Source: a bacterium (GTDB lineage Bacteria > Planctomycetota > UBA1135 > GCA-002686595). From it: 64,000 nt of DNA. The stretch is taken from NCBI GenBank assembly GCA_024226735.1, contig JAAELL010000310.1:1-64000 (forward strand), given 5' to 3'. Each line of letters begins with the position of its first letter. The stretch's first letter is position 1. The notes under the pieces were generated by a model. That model made no database searches. It saw only the letters and a program-made list of their open reading frames with translations, and was not told the origin of the DNA. Below are positions 54,712 through 63,935 of this stretch, piece after piece. The translations under genes and the position numbers were made by a program.

Positions 54712-54896
54712 GACGCTCTGAATCGGTGTTGGTCGTAGCCTCACCGGAGGCGGCATCGACCGAACTGCACTCGCGCTGCAATGCGGCGTGCGAGGCACGG
54801 CGCGGCTTCGCCGCCACCCTGTCGCCGATCGCCGGAGAATGTACGTGCCCCGCCGTCGCCGCCGGCCCGCACACTTGCCGGAGCCGGCCGCGCTCC

Positions 54897-56942
54897 CTAC
54901 TCCGCCTTGCGCCAGCTCGACTCGAGCTTCCCGAACAGCTTGTTCTTCTTATCCATCAACATCACCTCGACGCCGCCGTCGCCCTTGCGCTCCATCACGA
55001 CCGTCAGCGGGAACCAGCCCTTCTTCCAGCCAGATTCGCCAAGCTCCTCGTGGGTCATGAGGCGCCGCATCTTCTCGGGCCTCGAGCCGCGCTTCGTGCC
55101 GGCCTTGCGCCAGCTTGCTACGGGCTTGAGGACGCAGCCCCAGAGGCGCTCGTACTGCTCGCCGCCGCGGCCGACGACGTGCACGCTCTCGCCCTCGACC
55201 GTGACGGTGCCGTCGGCGGCGGTGGCGGAGAAGGCGATGTCGAAGGGCTTGCCGAGCTCGACGGGGATCTCCTCGCCCTCCAGCACGGTCCACTTCGGCG
55301 TCGCCTCGCCGGGGAGGATCATCGCCTTCTGGACCTGGAGCTTCTTGCCCTTCGAGATCATGCCGAAGAAGAGCGTGTAGCGGCCGACCGGGACCTCGAC
55401 CTTCTTCGCACCCGCGATGTCGAAGTAGCTGTTCTCGTAGTCGTTCTCGCCCTTGACGATGACGTAGCCGGGCTTGAAGCCCTTGAAGTCGAGCGTGAGC
55501 GTACCGGTCTTCATCTCGACCGGCGTCGCGCCGAGCGTCATGCCGCCGTCCTGGACCTCGAGGCGATACCACTTCTCGCCGATCTTGACATGCTCGCTCC
55601 AGGGCAGGGCGCGCTTCGAGCTGCCGATCAGGATCGAGTCCATCTCGGGGTGCGTGCTGCCTTCGACGAGGCCCGAGTGCAGCCACGGCGTCGGGTTCGA
55701 GCCGTAGACGCCATCGAGGTTGTCGTCGAAGACGCGGATCGGCACGCCCTCGACCTCACCGACGAGGCTACCGGCAGCCGCCATGTAGATCGTCATGTTG
55801 TTGTCGGTCGGTGCAAGGTAGACCTGGACGTCGCCCTGGAAGACGTCCTTGTCGACGCCGGTGATCGCCTCGAACGCCCACTTGCGCTTGGATTCCCCGT
55901 CGCCGATCTCGAGCTCGACGAGCTCGCGGTTGCCCGTCAGCGGGATCTCGACGTCGCCCTTGCCGTCGTTGTCGACGTCGACCTGCACGTCGTTCGGGCC
56001 GACGCGCATGACCGTGGGCTGCGGGTCGAGCCGGGGAACCTTGAACGAGCTGCCCTTGCCCTTCAGCACGAGCACGTTCCACATCTGGTAGAGGTCGTCG
56101 AAGTAGTAGCTCGGGCGCGACACCTTGCGGTCCGTCCACGCCTCGAACCCCATCGCGACGGCGAGCTCGGCGCCGGCGCTCTTGATGACCGCGGCGGGTG
56201 TCGGCGCGCCCTCCGCGCCGCCACTACCGGAGCCAAAGCCGAGCCCGACGAGGCGTTCGACGATGCCCGTGGTCTCGTCGTGCACACGGTCCTTCAGGTG
56301 AATCTTGTCGCGGTACTCGATCGCCTTCGAGAACGCCGCGCACACCTTCTTCAGGTCCGCCTTGCCCCCCTTGCGCTGCTCGTCGTTGCAGTTGCCGACG
56401 AAGATGAAGCACTGCGACGCGTAGTAGTAATCACCGACCTGACGGAAGCTCTCGGCGAGGTCCTCGAAGTCGTTGCCCAGGATCGTCAGCTTGGGAACGT
56501 CCTTCGTCGCGGCGCCCGTCAGATCGAGGTAGATCTTGCGCTTCTTCGTGAAATCCGCCTTGAACCGGACGCGCTCGCGCTTCTCCGGGCCTTCGATGAG
56601 CGAGAAGTACTTCTCCATCTCGTCGACGAAGTCGGTCCGGATCGTTGCCTTCCACGCCGTCTTGAGCGCCGCGATCCGCTCGAAGAGCGCATCGTTCGGG
56701 TTGTTCGAGATGCCCTCGGCGACTTCCATCACCCACCAGATGGCCTGCTCCTGGTACTTCTTCACCAGCCGTGCCATCTCGTCCTTCGAGTTGACCTTCA
56801 TCGCCTGCATGAAGCTGTTCTTGAAGTCCGCGTAGTCGTCGACGGCTTCAGGCGGAACGGCGGAGGCCGGCGCCGAGATGGCAGCCGGGATGAAGAGAGG
56901 GGCGAGGAGAACGAAGGGGACGAAGTGCGTTTTCGTCTTCAT
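54897..56942 (-). CDS. Large secreted protein of unknown function
   Basis: 681 residues from ATG 56942; the frame runs 51 bp further upstream without protein character. MKTKTHFVPFVLLAPLFIPAAISAPASA is a signal peptide. Residues 35-260 are helical and charged, TPR-like in places (FEDLAESFRQVGDYYYASQCFIFVGN), and contain two cysteines. Residues 270-640 are beta-rich, with DVQVDVDNDGKGDVEIPL (calcium-loop-like), several GxVxVxGE strands and VPVGRYTLFFGMISKGKKLQVQ. The end is Lys-rich. I recognise no named family. It appears to be monocistronic, with 129 bp separating it from the rhomboid gene upstream. Confidence 0.8.
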   Translation of the reverse strand: MKTKTHFVPFVLLAPLFIPAAISAPASAVPPEAVDDYADFKNSFMQAMKVNSKDEMARLVKKYQEQAIWWVMEVAEGISNNPNDALFERIAALKTAWKATIRTDFVDEMEKYFSLIEGPEKRERVRFKADFTKKRKIYLDLTGAATKDVPKLTILGNDFEDLAESFRQVGDYYYASQCFIFVGNCNDEQRKGGKADLKKVCAAFSKAIEYRDKIHLKDRVHDETTGIVERLVGLGFGSGSGGAEGAPTPAAVIKSAGAELAVAMGFEAWTDRKVSRPSYYFDDLYQMWNVLVLKGKGSSFKVPRLDPQPTVMRVGPNDVQVDVDNDGKGDVEIPLTGNRELVELEIGDGESKRKWAFEAITGVDKDVFQGDVQVYLAPTDNNMTIYMAAAGSLVGEVEGVPIRVFDDNLDGVYGSNPTPWLHSGLVEGSTHPEMDSILIGSSKRALPWSEHVKIGEKWYRLEVQDGGMTLGATPVEMKTGTLTLDFKGFKPGYVIVKGENDYENSYFDIAGAKKVEVPVGRYTLFFGMISKGKKLQVQKAMILPGEATPKWTVLEGEEIPVELGKPFDIAFSATAADGTVTVEGESVHVVGRGGEQYERLWGCVLKPVASWRKAGTKRGSRPEKMRRLMTHEELGESGWKKGWFPLTVVMERKGDGGVEVMLMDKKNKLFGKLESSWRKAE

Positions 56943-57071
56943 GACTGGGAGAGAGCTGGAGGGCGATGTCCGGGGGTTCCGGCATCTTATCACCCTCCAT
57001 AGACCGGCCGGGTGGGCGAATTGCGCCCCGGCAACGGGGTTCTTACGGACGGGGCCGCCCGATCCGCTCCC

Positions 57072-57956
57072 TCAGCGCTTCGACACGCGCTTCAAGAACT
57101 CCTTCTCCGCACGTGTCAGAGAAGTCATCCCCTCCCTGTGGATCTTCTCGAGCAGCCGGTCGACCTTGAACTCGTCCTCCTGCCGGCCCAGCTCCTGGCG
57201 CACCGCGCGCTTGCGACGCACGGTCTCGACCGGGTCCTTCCAGATCCAGCCCCTCTTGACCGCGAGGAAGCCGACGAGGGCGCCGACCAGGTGCACGAGA
57301 TACGCCACCCCCCCACCGGCGCCGCCGCGCGACACGAGCAGGTAGTTGATCAGGTCCATCGCGACCAGCCCGCCCGCGAGGAACTTCAGCGGGATCGGGA
57401 ACACGATGAAGATCACCATCGCGTTCGGCGTGAAGGTCGCGGCCGCGACGATCATCGCCAGCACTCCGCCCGACGCCCCGACGACCGGCGTGCCGTCGCC
57501 GAACAGTCTGACGACGAGGAACGCGAGCCCTCCCAACACGATCGCGGTGAAGTAGGTGGCGAGGAACCGATTCGACCCGACCGTGCGCTCGACCATGCCT
57601 CCGAAGAAGTAGAGGCCGAGCATGTTGAACAAGAGGTGGTACGGACCGAGCTCGTGCACGAAGCCGTAGGTCAAGAGCTGCCAGACCGGGAGGAACGGCG
57701 CCCACGCCTTCCACTTCTCCGGCGCGAGACCGGCGTGCTGCACGACCCAGTCGAACGCGCCGCCCGCGCCACCGAGGCCGCCCGGCGCGATCAGGTGCAA
57801 GATGAGGCACGCGAGGTAGATCCCGCCATTGAGGATCATCAGGCGCTTGACCATCGGCGTCAGCGGCGGCCAGGCGAAGCCGGAGTGCATGCGCGCACCA
57901 CCGCCGCCGCTACCGCTGCCGTAGCCATCGTCGTACTTCGGTTCGGAGAACGTCAT
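57072..57956 (-). CDS. Rhomboid family intramembrane serine protease
   Basis: 294 residues from ATG 57956. After a Gly-rich cytoplasmic tail come six or more membrane helices with the rhomboid motifs: HLLFNMLGLYFFGG (His107, Asn111), GASGG with catalytic Ser162, and VHLVGALVGF with catalytic His222. A charged cytoplasmic C-terminal region of about 60 residues follows (KDPVETVRRKRAVRQELGRQ). Rhomboids cut membrane proteins within the bilayer. The tether of the sigma fusion at 31735 is one conceivable kind of substrate but there is no direct link. Gene order (29 bp after folD) suggests it ends the leftward operon. Confidence 0.9.
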   Translation of the reverse strand: MTFSEPKYDDGYGSGSGGGGARMHSGFAWPPLTPMVKRLMILNGGIYLACLILHLIAPGGLGGAGGAFDWVVQHAGLAPEKWKAWAPFLPVWQLLTYGFVHELGPYHLLFNMLGLYFFGGMVERTVGSNRFLATYFTAIVLGGLAFLVVRLFGDGTPVVGASGGVLAMIVAAATFTPNAMVIFIVFPIPLKFLAGGLVAMDLINYLLVSRGGAGGGVAYLVHLVGALVGFLAVKRGWIWKDPVETVRRKRAVRQELGRQEDEFKVDRLLEKIHREGMTSLTRAEKEFLKRVSKR

Positions 57957-57985
57957 GCCGCGCGTCCCGTGCTGCCCGCCCGCGT

Positions 57986-58885
57986 TCAGCCCATCGGCGC
58001 CGTGGCCACGTCCGACCAGGCAATGCCGGCCTTGCGGGCTGCCGCCAGGGCTGTGTTGTGCAAAAGCATCGCTCTCGTCATCGGCCCAATGCCCCCGGGG
58101 ACTGGAGTGATCGCGTCCGCGTGCTGGCGGGCGCCCTCGTAGTCGACGTCGCCGACCAGCTTGCCGTCCTCGCCGCGGTTGATTCCCACATCGAGCACGA
58201 CCGCGCCGGGGCGCACCCAGTCCCCCTTGACGAGCCTCGGCACCCCCACCGCGGCGACGAGAACGTCGGCGCGCCGGCACTCCTCGGCGAGGTCGCGGGT
58301 GCGGCTGTGGCACATCACGACGGTCGCGTTGCGGGCGAGGGCCAACTGGGCGAGCGGCTTGCCGACGAGCATCGAGCGACCGACGATCACGACGCGCTTG
58401 CCCTCGAGCTCGATCCCGTAGCGGTCGAGCACCTCGATGCACCCGGCGGGCGTGCAGGGCACCAGCCCCTCGCCTCCGGTGACGAGCGCCGCGACGTTGT
58501 CGGGCGTCAGCCCGTCGACGTCCTTCTCGGGCGCGATGCGGCGCACGATGCGATCGGAGTCCAGCCCCTTGGGCAGAGGCAGCTGAACGAGCAAGCCGTG
58601 GATGTCGTCGTCGGCGTTCAGCCGCTCGACCTCCGCCTCGAGGTCGGACTGCGACGTCTCGGCGGGCAGCTTGATGGTGCGCACCAAGAAACCCGCCTCG
58701 TTCGCGTCCTTGTCCTTCATCCGGACGTAGACCTCGCTCGCGGGATCCTCCCCGACGAGCACGACCGCCAGGCCCGGGCGCACGCCCCGCTCCGCCAGGC
58801 GCTCGGCGGCCGCGCGGACCTCGGTGCGCACGGCCTGCGCTGTTGCTTTCCCGTCGAGCAGGCGAGCTCCGGTGGTCTCGGTCAT
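57986..58885 (-). CDS. folD: Bifunctional methylenetetrahydrofolate dehydrogenase/cyclohydrolase FolD
   Basis: 299 residues from ATG 58885; the longer open frame upstream lacks homology. Signature blocks are VYVRMKDKDANEAGF with the catalytic Lys, VQLPLPKGLD, DVDGLTPDN, PCTPAGCIEVLDRY, VVIVGRSMLVGKPLAQLAL (NADP-binding) and TPVPGGIGPMTRAML. It interconverts 5,10-methylene-THF and 10-formyl-THF in the cytoplasm, feeding purine and formyl-Met synthesis. It lies 25 bp downstream of resC and 29 bp upstream of the rhomboid gene. Confidence 0.96.
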   Translation of the reverse strand: MTETTGARLLDGKATAQAVRTEVRAAAERLAERGVRPGLAVVLVGEDPASEVYVRMKDKDANEAGFLVRTIKLPAETSQSDLEAEVERLNADDDIHGLLVQLPLPKGLDSDRIVRRIAPEKDVDGLTPDNVAALVTGGEGLVPCTPAGCIEVLDRYGIELEGKRVVIVGRSMLVGKPLAQLALARNATVVMCHSRTRDLAEECRRADVLVAAVGVPRLVKGDWVRPGAVVLDVGINRGEDGKLVGDVDYEGARQHADAITPVPGGIGPMTRAMLLHNTALAAARKAGIAWSDVATAPMG

Positions 58886-58910
58886 GGTCGTGCTGCTTCC
58901 CCTGGCTGGG

Positions 58911-60083
58911 CTACTTCTTCTCGGGCTCGTTTTCGTTCTCGTTCTTGGGCTCGGCCACCGGTTGCGGCGGTGCGCTCGCCTGTTGGTCGTCGAGAGACAG
59001 ACCCTCGGACGGCACGACACCATCATCGGTGTAGCGGTGCAAGCTCTTCTGGCTGTCCGGGAGGTAGCCGAAGATCTGGAACGTGATGAAGATCGACAGC
59101 GCGCCCCCCATCAGGACCGCCATCGCCTTCTCGCCGCGGTAACCGCCGAGCAGGCGCAGGTGGATGTAGACGACGTAGATCAGCCACGAGATCAGCGCGG
59201 TGTTCTCCTTGCTGTCCCAGCCCCAGTAGTTCGCCCACGCCTCCTGGGCCCAGAACGCGCCCATCCAGAGGCCGGCCGTCAGGAACGGCATGCCGACGGC
59301 GAACGCCCGGAACGAGACGTCGTCGAGCTCCTTCTCGAGGCGGCGCATCGCCTCGACCTCGGGCAACTTCTTGGCGACCGCGAGCCCCATGAACACGAGC
59401 GAGGTGATCAAGAGGATCGGCAACGTGAACAGGTGCGCGAACGGGATGATCGTCAGCCCCAGCAGCACGAGCACCTGCGACTTGAAGGAGTAGCCGCCGC
59501 GAAAGACGCCGGTCCAGAACCGCGTGCAGAAGTAGACGCAGCACATCACGCCCGCGATGAAGAGCGTCGCGTAGCTGAAGATCAGCGCCGCGAGGTGCGG
59601 CGGGAACCAGTACGACTGCAGCGCCGGCGGCAGGTCGCGCTGGGCGGTGACGAGCCCGCGCACATGAACGTGGGTGTACAGGGCCGAACCGGCGATGATG
59701 ATCATCAACACGTCGTCGAGCACGGCCCAACCCGGGCCGCGGCGCTGCAGCCCGAGTGCGTGGTGCAGCACGATCATCGACAGGACGAGCGCGAGGGTGA
59801 ACATCGTCAGCACCTCGTTCATCGTCTGGCTCGGGAAGTGGTTGACCTCGATCCAGCGGTGGTAGGTCCAGAGGCTCAACGCTCCGCCCGCGCAGTACAT
59901 GAAGAAGATCGGCGCGCGGTGCACGAGGCCACCCGCTTGACCGTCGCTCAACTTGGTGCGGAAGTGGTAGATCGCCGCGACCAGACCGGCGACGGCGCAC
60001 ATCACGAGGATGGCGTCGCTGACCCAGAGCAGCTGGGACGAGGTGTTGAGCTGGGACCAGGCTTGGATTTCGGAGGCGTTCAT
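58911..60083 (-). CDS. resC: System II cytochrome c biogenesis protein ResC/CcsA (WWD family)
   Basis: 390 residues from ATG 60083, overlapping the resB stop by 4 bp. About eight membrane helices. The heme-handling WWD-type motif is WANYWGWDSKENTALISWLIY, with histidines on flanking helices (LHHALGL; YIHLRLLGG) as candidate heme ligands. A Pro/Glu/Asn-rich cytoplasmic tail of about 45 residues is added at the C-terminus. With ResB it exports heme and attaches it to CxxCH motifs outside the membrane. It may serve the five-heme cytochrome at 15231. Confidence 0.93.
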   Translation of the reverse strand: MNASEIQAWSQLNTSSQLLWVSDAILVMCAVAGLVAAIYHFRTKLSDGQAGGLVHRAPIFFMYCAGGALSLWTYHRWIEVNHFPSQTMNEVLTMFTLALVLSMIVLHHALGLQRRGPGWAVLDDVLMIIIAGSALYTHVHVRGLVTAQRDLPPALQSYWFPPHLAALIFSYATLFIAGVMCCVYFCTRFWTGVFRGGYSFKSQVLVLLGLTIIPFAHLFTLPILLITSLVFMGLAVAKKLPEVEAMRRLEKELDDVSFRAFAVGMPFLTAGLWMGAFWAQEAWANYWGWDSKENTALISWLIYVVYIHLRLLGGYRGEKAMAVLMGGALSIFITFQIFGYLPDSQKSLHRYTDDGVVPSEGLSLDDQQASAPPQPVAEPKNENENEPEKK

Positions 60084-62911
60084 GCCGTCTTCCCCTTCTT
60101 CCGATGCGCGAGCACGATGGGACGCACGATGAAGGCCAACACCGTCCCGAGGATGATTGTGTACATTCCGATCAGGACGATCGGGATGCCCGGGTCGTAC
60201 ACGACGCCGATGCCCGAGTAGGTCGGGAAGTCAGCGCTGGCGTTGGTCTGGAAGAAGCGGTAGCCCTTCCACTTGAAGTAGTCGTTGACGCGGATCTCGC
60301 GCTGTCGTTCGGTGCCCGCGTCGACCTGCACGAGGCCATCCGGCCCCTCTTCGTAGATCGACAGCACGCTGCGCCACTCGAACGGGAGCAGCGCGGTGTT
60401 CTGGAAGAACAGGAGCTCGAGCTCCCCGTCCTTCGAGCGCCAGCGCTCGGCGATCGGATCGTCCGAGATCATCTCCACGGTCTCGACGCTCTCCTCGGCG
60501 GTGCCGGGGTTCGAGATCACCTCGAGCACCATCCCGCGCGACTCCTGGGCGTAGAAGTCCTCGTCGATCCCGCCCTTGGCGACCTCGTGGGCGGGCAGGA
60601 ACTCGGTCTCATTCTCGAGCACCGCGCGGCGGTGGAACTCCGTGGGAACGACGCGCGTCGACGTGGGTTGGCCATCGGCCGTCACGAGCGGCAGCGGCTC
60701 GCCCGCGCGCACCGGCGTCACGTTGCCGGCCGCGTCCATCAGCACCGGTTCGGTCTCCGGTCCCCAGTGCAGGAAGTAGTGCGGCGGTCCGGGCGCGGAC
60801 CAGGTGTCCCACACGAGCCACGTCATCAGCTCCGAGAACGTGTACCCCGACTGCAGCCCCACGCTCTGGGCGTCGACGTTCTGGCGCACGAGCCGCCGCT
60901 CGGGAGTGCCACCGCTCGGGTGCGTGATCTCGATCCAGACCGCGGGGTTGGCGGGCGCCTGCTCGGCGATCGGGCGCGGGTCCTTCACCGGGCCGCCCGT
61001 GTCGGGCGACATGACGAAGTTGGGGACCGCCTCGCGCACGGCGATCTTGTAGCCGTCTTCGGTTTCATAGTCCCCGCCGACCGCGATCTCGATCGGCTTC
61101 GGCTGGGTCTGGCCCGCCGAGTCGTTCAGGACGTACAGGGATGCGAACGGAGCGTTCTCGCCCGGCAGCGTCGCGAGCAGCTCCTTGGGGTCGTACTCGC
61201 CGTAGGCCGTCTGCAGCCGGAAGCCCCAGGCAGTGTCGATCAGCTCGGGACGGAAGCCGGGGACCTTCGCGATCGGGTACTCGCGGCGCCCGTCGCCGTC
61301 GGTCGGCTCGTCGATATCGAACTGCACGGCCGCACCGAAGATGCCGGGTCCATTGGGATCTTCCGCCTCGCGCATCGAGACGTCGACGCGCGCGCGATCG
61401 TGCAGCTCCTTGACGACGAGCTTGGTCTGCGGCCGCTTGCCGTCGTCGGTGTAGTCGAGGTCGATTTCCTTGCCTTCCCACAACGTGTAGGTCGGCGGCT
61501 TGGTGCGGAACCCCTTCTTCGGGAACTCGACCTGCACCTGCACCCACTCCTTGCGAGCGAAGCGGTCGAGGCCGACGTGGAACGGCAGCTCCGTCGCCTG
61601 GTTGCGGTCGAAGTGCAGGAGGAACTCGTTCTGCGGCTCGAGCTCGAGGTCGAGGTGCAGGATGCCGCGCTGCGTCGACACTTTGCTGACCGCCCCGCCG
61701 ATCAACATCGTCAGCATGCCGATGTGCGTGACGAAAAAACCCGCGCGACGCGCGCTGACCCACGTGCGCGGCGCACCGACGAAGGTGTTCATCGCGATCG
61801 CGACGCCGAGCAGCCCGAGCAGCGTCGCGAACCACGCCGACTTGTAAGCACGGTTGAGCTGCAAAGCCGTCGCGGTGTGGAAGAAGCCCCGCATCGAGGC
61901 GTCCCTGCCGAAGTAGTCGTGCTCGCGCACGAGCTCGAGCGCCGCCGGAACGACCGACGCTGCCGCGCCGGATCCGAACGCTGCCTGGTTCTCGTTCAAG
62001 AAGGTGCGCAGGTTGCCCTCGACCGACTCGGCCAGGAGGCCGATGCGGTCCTCGCCGGCGAGGAAGGGCTCGGTCTCGGCGCCCTCGAGCCGCTTGCGCC
62101 AGTGGTCCCCGAGCGAGCGGTGGTAGCGGCTGCGGAAGGCGCGCAGGTTGCCGCGCAGCTGGTCGAGGTAGGCCGGCAGGGCGGTGCCGGTGAACGCCGC
62201 ATCGCTCGTCGTCGCCGCATCGGTCAACCGGCGCGCGACTCCGCTGACCACGGCGTCGGGATCCTGACCCAAGAGCAGCGTGCGGATCTCGGCCGTCTTC
62301 TGCGAGCCCGAGAAGGCCAACTTCATGCGCTTCTCGACGTTGTCCCCCTCTTCGTTGCTGTACGCCTTGCGGTACTCGTCGATCCCATCGAGCGCCTGCT
62401 GCGAAATGTCCGCCTCGGGCATCCCGATGCCGTACAGGTGCCGGATGTGGTAGAGGAAGTAGCCCTCGGCCCACTGGAACTGCTTGTACTGCTCGTCGTA
62501 GTTGGCGGCCGTGATGCGCTGCTTGGGATCCTCGAAGCCGTCGATCTGCGGCACGAGCACACCGACGATGACCGCGATGGTCGAGAGTGCGACGAGCGAG
62601 ACGCCGGTGTACATCGAGCGGAAGAAGCGCTTGAGCACCGCGCGCGAGGTCCACGCCCAGCCAGCGGCGCACAGGAAGAACAGCCGCACCATCCACAGCT
62701 GCAGCGACCCGCCTTCCCAGAAGGTGAGCGCCCCGCCGAGGCCACCGGACGTGCGGCCGACGAACTCGCCGACGACCGTGACGAACAGGATGACCGCCGA
62801 CGAGGACAAGAACCGCCACTTGAACGGCTTGCGCTCGCTCGGGCTCTCTTGCCTGGGCGCCTCTTGCGGAGCGGCGCCGTTCCCTGCGGGTTGTGAGTTG
62901 TCGGGTTGCAC
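60080..62911 (-). CDS. resB: System II cytochrome c biogenesis protein ResB/Ccs1, very large
   Basis: 943 residues from GTG 62911, chosen because GGAG lies 6 nt upstream and the frame further up has no homology. Membrane helices occur near residues 35-55, 70-85, 100-125 and 390-440, and a last one near the C-terminus (IPIVLIGMYTIILGTVLAFI). Between the early helices is a large helical domain. Between residues 440 and 900 lies a big beta-rich external domain with HLDLELEPQNEFLLHFDR. YFKWKGYRFFQTNA near the end is the ResB hallmark. It is about twice the length of Bacillus ResB because of the inserted domains. It works with the ResC protein encoded by the overlapping downstream gene. Confidence 0.88.
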   Translation of the reverse strand: MQPDNSQPAGNGAAPQEAPRQESPSERKPFKWRFLSSSAVILFVTVVGEFVGRTSGGLGGALTFWEGGSLQLWMVRLFFLCAAGWAWTSRAVLKRFFRSMYTGVSLVALSTIAVIVGVLVPQIDGFEDPKQRITAANYDEQYKQFQWAEGYFLYHIRHLYGIGMPEADISQQALDGIDEYRKAYSNEEGDNVEKRMKLAFSGSQKTAEIRTLLLGQDPDAVVSGVARRLTDAATTSDAAFTGTALPAYLDQLRGNLRAFRSRYHRSLGDHWRKRLEGAETEPFLAGEDRIGLLAESVEGNLRTFLNENQAAFGSGAAASVVPAALELVREHDYFGRDASMRGFFHTATALQLNRAYKSAWFATLLGLLGVAIAMNTFVGAPRTWVSARRAGFFVTHIGMLTMLIGGAVSKVSTQRGILHLDLELEPQNEFLLHFDRNQATELPFHVGLDRFARKEWVQVQVEFPKKGFRTKPPTYTLWEGKEIDLDYTDDGKRPQTKLVVKELHDRARVDVSMREAEDPNGPGIFGAAVQFDIDEPTDGDGRREYPIAKVPGFRPELIDTAWGFRLQTAYGEYDPKELLATLPGENAPFASLYVLNDSAGQTQPKPIEIAVGGDYETEDGYKIAVREAVPNFVMSPDTGGPVKDPRPIAEQAPANPAVWIEITHPSGGTPERRLVRQNVDAQSVGLQSGYTFSELMTWLVWDTWSAPGPPHYFLHWGPETEPVLMDAAGNVTPVRAGEPLPLVTADGQPTSTRVVPTEFHRRAVLENETEFLPAHEVAKGGIDEDFYAQESRGMVLEVISNPGTAEESVETVEMISDDPIAERWRSKDGELELLFFQNTALLPFEWRSVLSIYEEGPDGLVQVDAGTERQREIRVNDYFKWKGYRFFQTNASADFPTYSGIGVVYDPGIPIVLIGMYTIILGTVLAFIVRPIVLAHRKKGKTA

Positions 62912-62939
62912 GGGATCTCCGAAGAGCGATCGAGAGCGG

Positions 62940-63935
62940 CTACCAGCGCCGCTGAAGCACGAAGTTGCCCACGCTCTCGAGCGCGGAGCGGGCGGATGAT
63001 TCGGGGAGGAGCGCCAAACGGCCGAGCGCACTCTGCGTCAGCTCGTCGGCGCGGGCGCGCGCGTAATCGACGCCGGGGTTCAGATCACAGACCTCGCGCA
63101 GGCGCGTCGCGCGGTCGTCGAGATCGGGAAGCGTGTACACGTCGCGGATCCGCGCCCGAACGGGCTCGTCCGCCCGTGCATAAGTGTGGAGCACCGGCAG
63201 CGTGACCTTGCCGTCGGCGACGTCGTTGCCGACCGTCTTGCCAACGACCGCTTCGTCGCCGACGACGTCGAGCAGATCGTCGATGATCTGGAACGCGAGG
63301 CCGATCTCCCAGCCGAAGCGGCCGAGCTCGTGGCCGAGCTCCTCGCGCCCGCCGGGGTAGCGCGCGCCGAGCTCGCAGGCCGCCCGGTACAGCGCCGCGG
63401 TCTTCGCGCCCGCGATCGACTCGTAGCGCTCCTGGCTCATCTCGAAGTCCCAGCGACCGGCGGCCTGGTCGATCTCCCCGGCGCAGATGACCTGGGTGGT
63501 CTCCGAGAGGGAGCTGCTGCACAGGCGCGACGAGAGCTGCGTCGAGCGCTGGAACGCGCGCGCGTACAGGAAGTCGCCGAGCAGCACCGCGACCTGATTG
63601 TCCCAGCGCTGGTTGACACTGGCGACGCGGCGGCGCGTCTCGGCGCCGTCGAGCACGTCGTCGTGCACGAGCGTCGCAAGGTGAATGAGCTCGACGATCG
63701 CGGCGACGGTCGGGTGCTCGTCGGTGACGTTGCCGGTCGCCTCGCCGGCGAGCAGGACGAGCGCCGCGCGCAGCTGCTTGCCGCGGAAGCGTCCGAGGTG
63801 ATCGACCATGTCGGACACCGACGGCGTCTCCGCGCGCAAGAGGACGCCCAGCTCCTCGCGCATGCGCTCCATCGGCCATTCGATCGGCGCGAGGAGGATC
63901 TGCAGTCTGGCGTCACGGCTCATGGAAGGGCTCAT
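62940..63935 (-). CDS. Trans-isoprenyl diphosphate synthase
   Basis: 331 residues from ATG 63935, which overlaps the preceding stop (ATGA); a second ATG at 63923 is possible. The two aspartate-rich metal-binding motifs are HDDVLDGA (Asp92, 93, 96) and IIDDLLD (Asp219, 220, 223). GKQLRAALV is the IPP-binding block and GNDVADGKVTLPVL the late motif. It condenses IPP onto allylic diphosphates to make a long polyprenyl chain, most likely for a respiratory quinone (the octaprenyl/heptaprenyl group). Exact chain length cannot be read from sequence. It lies 28 bp before resB in the same direction. Confidence 0.92.
   Translation of the reverse strand: MSPSMSRDARLQILLAPIEWPMERMREELGVLLRAETPSVSDMVDHLGRFRGKQLRAALVLLAGEATGNVTDEHPTVAAIVELIHLATLVHDDVLDGAETRRRVASVNQRWDNQVAVLLGDFLYARAFQRSTQLSSRLCSSSLSETTQVICAGEIDQAAGRWDFEMSQERYESIAGAKTAALYRAACELGARYPGGREELGHELGRFGWEIGLAFQIIDDLLDVVGDEAVVGKTVGNDVADGKVTLPVLHTYARADEPVRARIRDVYTLPDLDDRATRLREVCDLNPGVDYARARADELTQSALGRLALLPESSARSALESVGNFVLQRRW

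Noticed and set aside
59023-62896. Plus-strand frames of up to 930 codons opposite resB and resC
   Set aside because: They are rich in Arg, Asp, Val, Leu and His from reading GC-rich codons in reverse, with no motifs. The minus-strand genes have complete family signatures.
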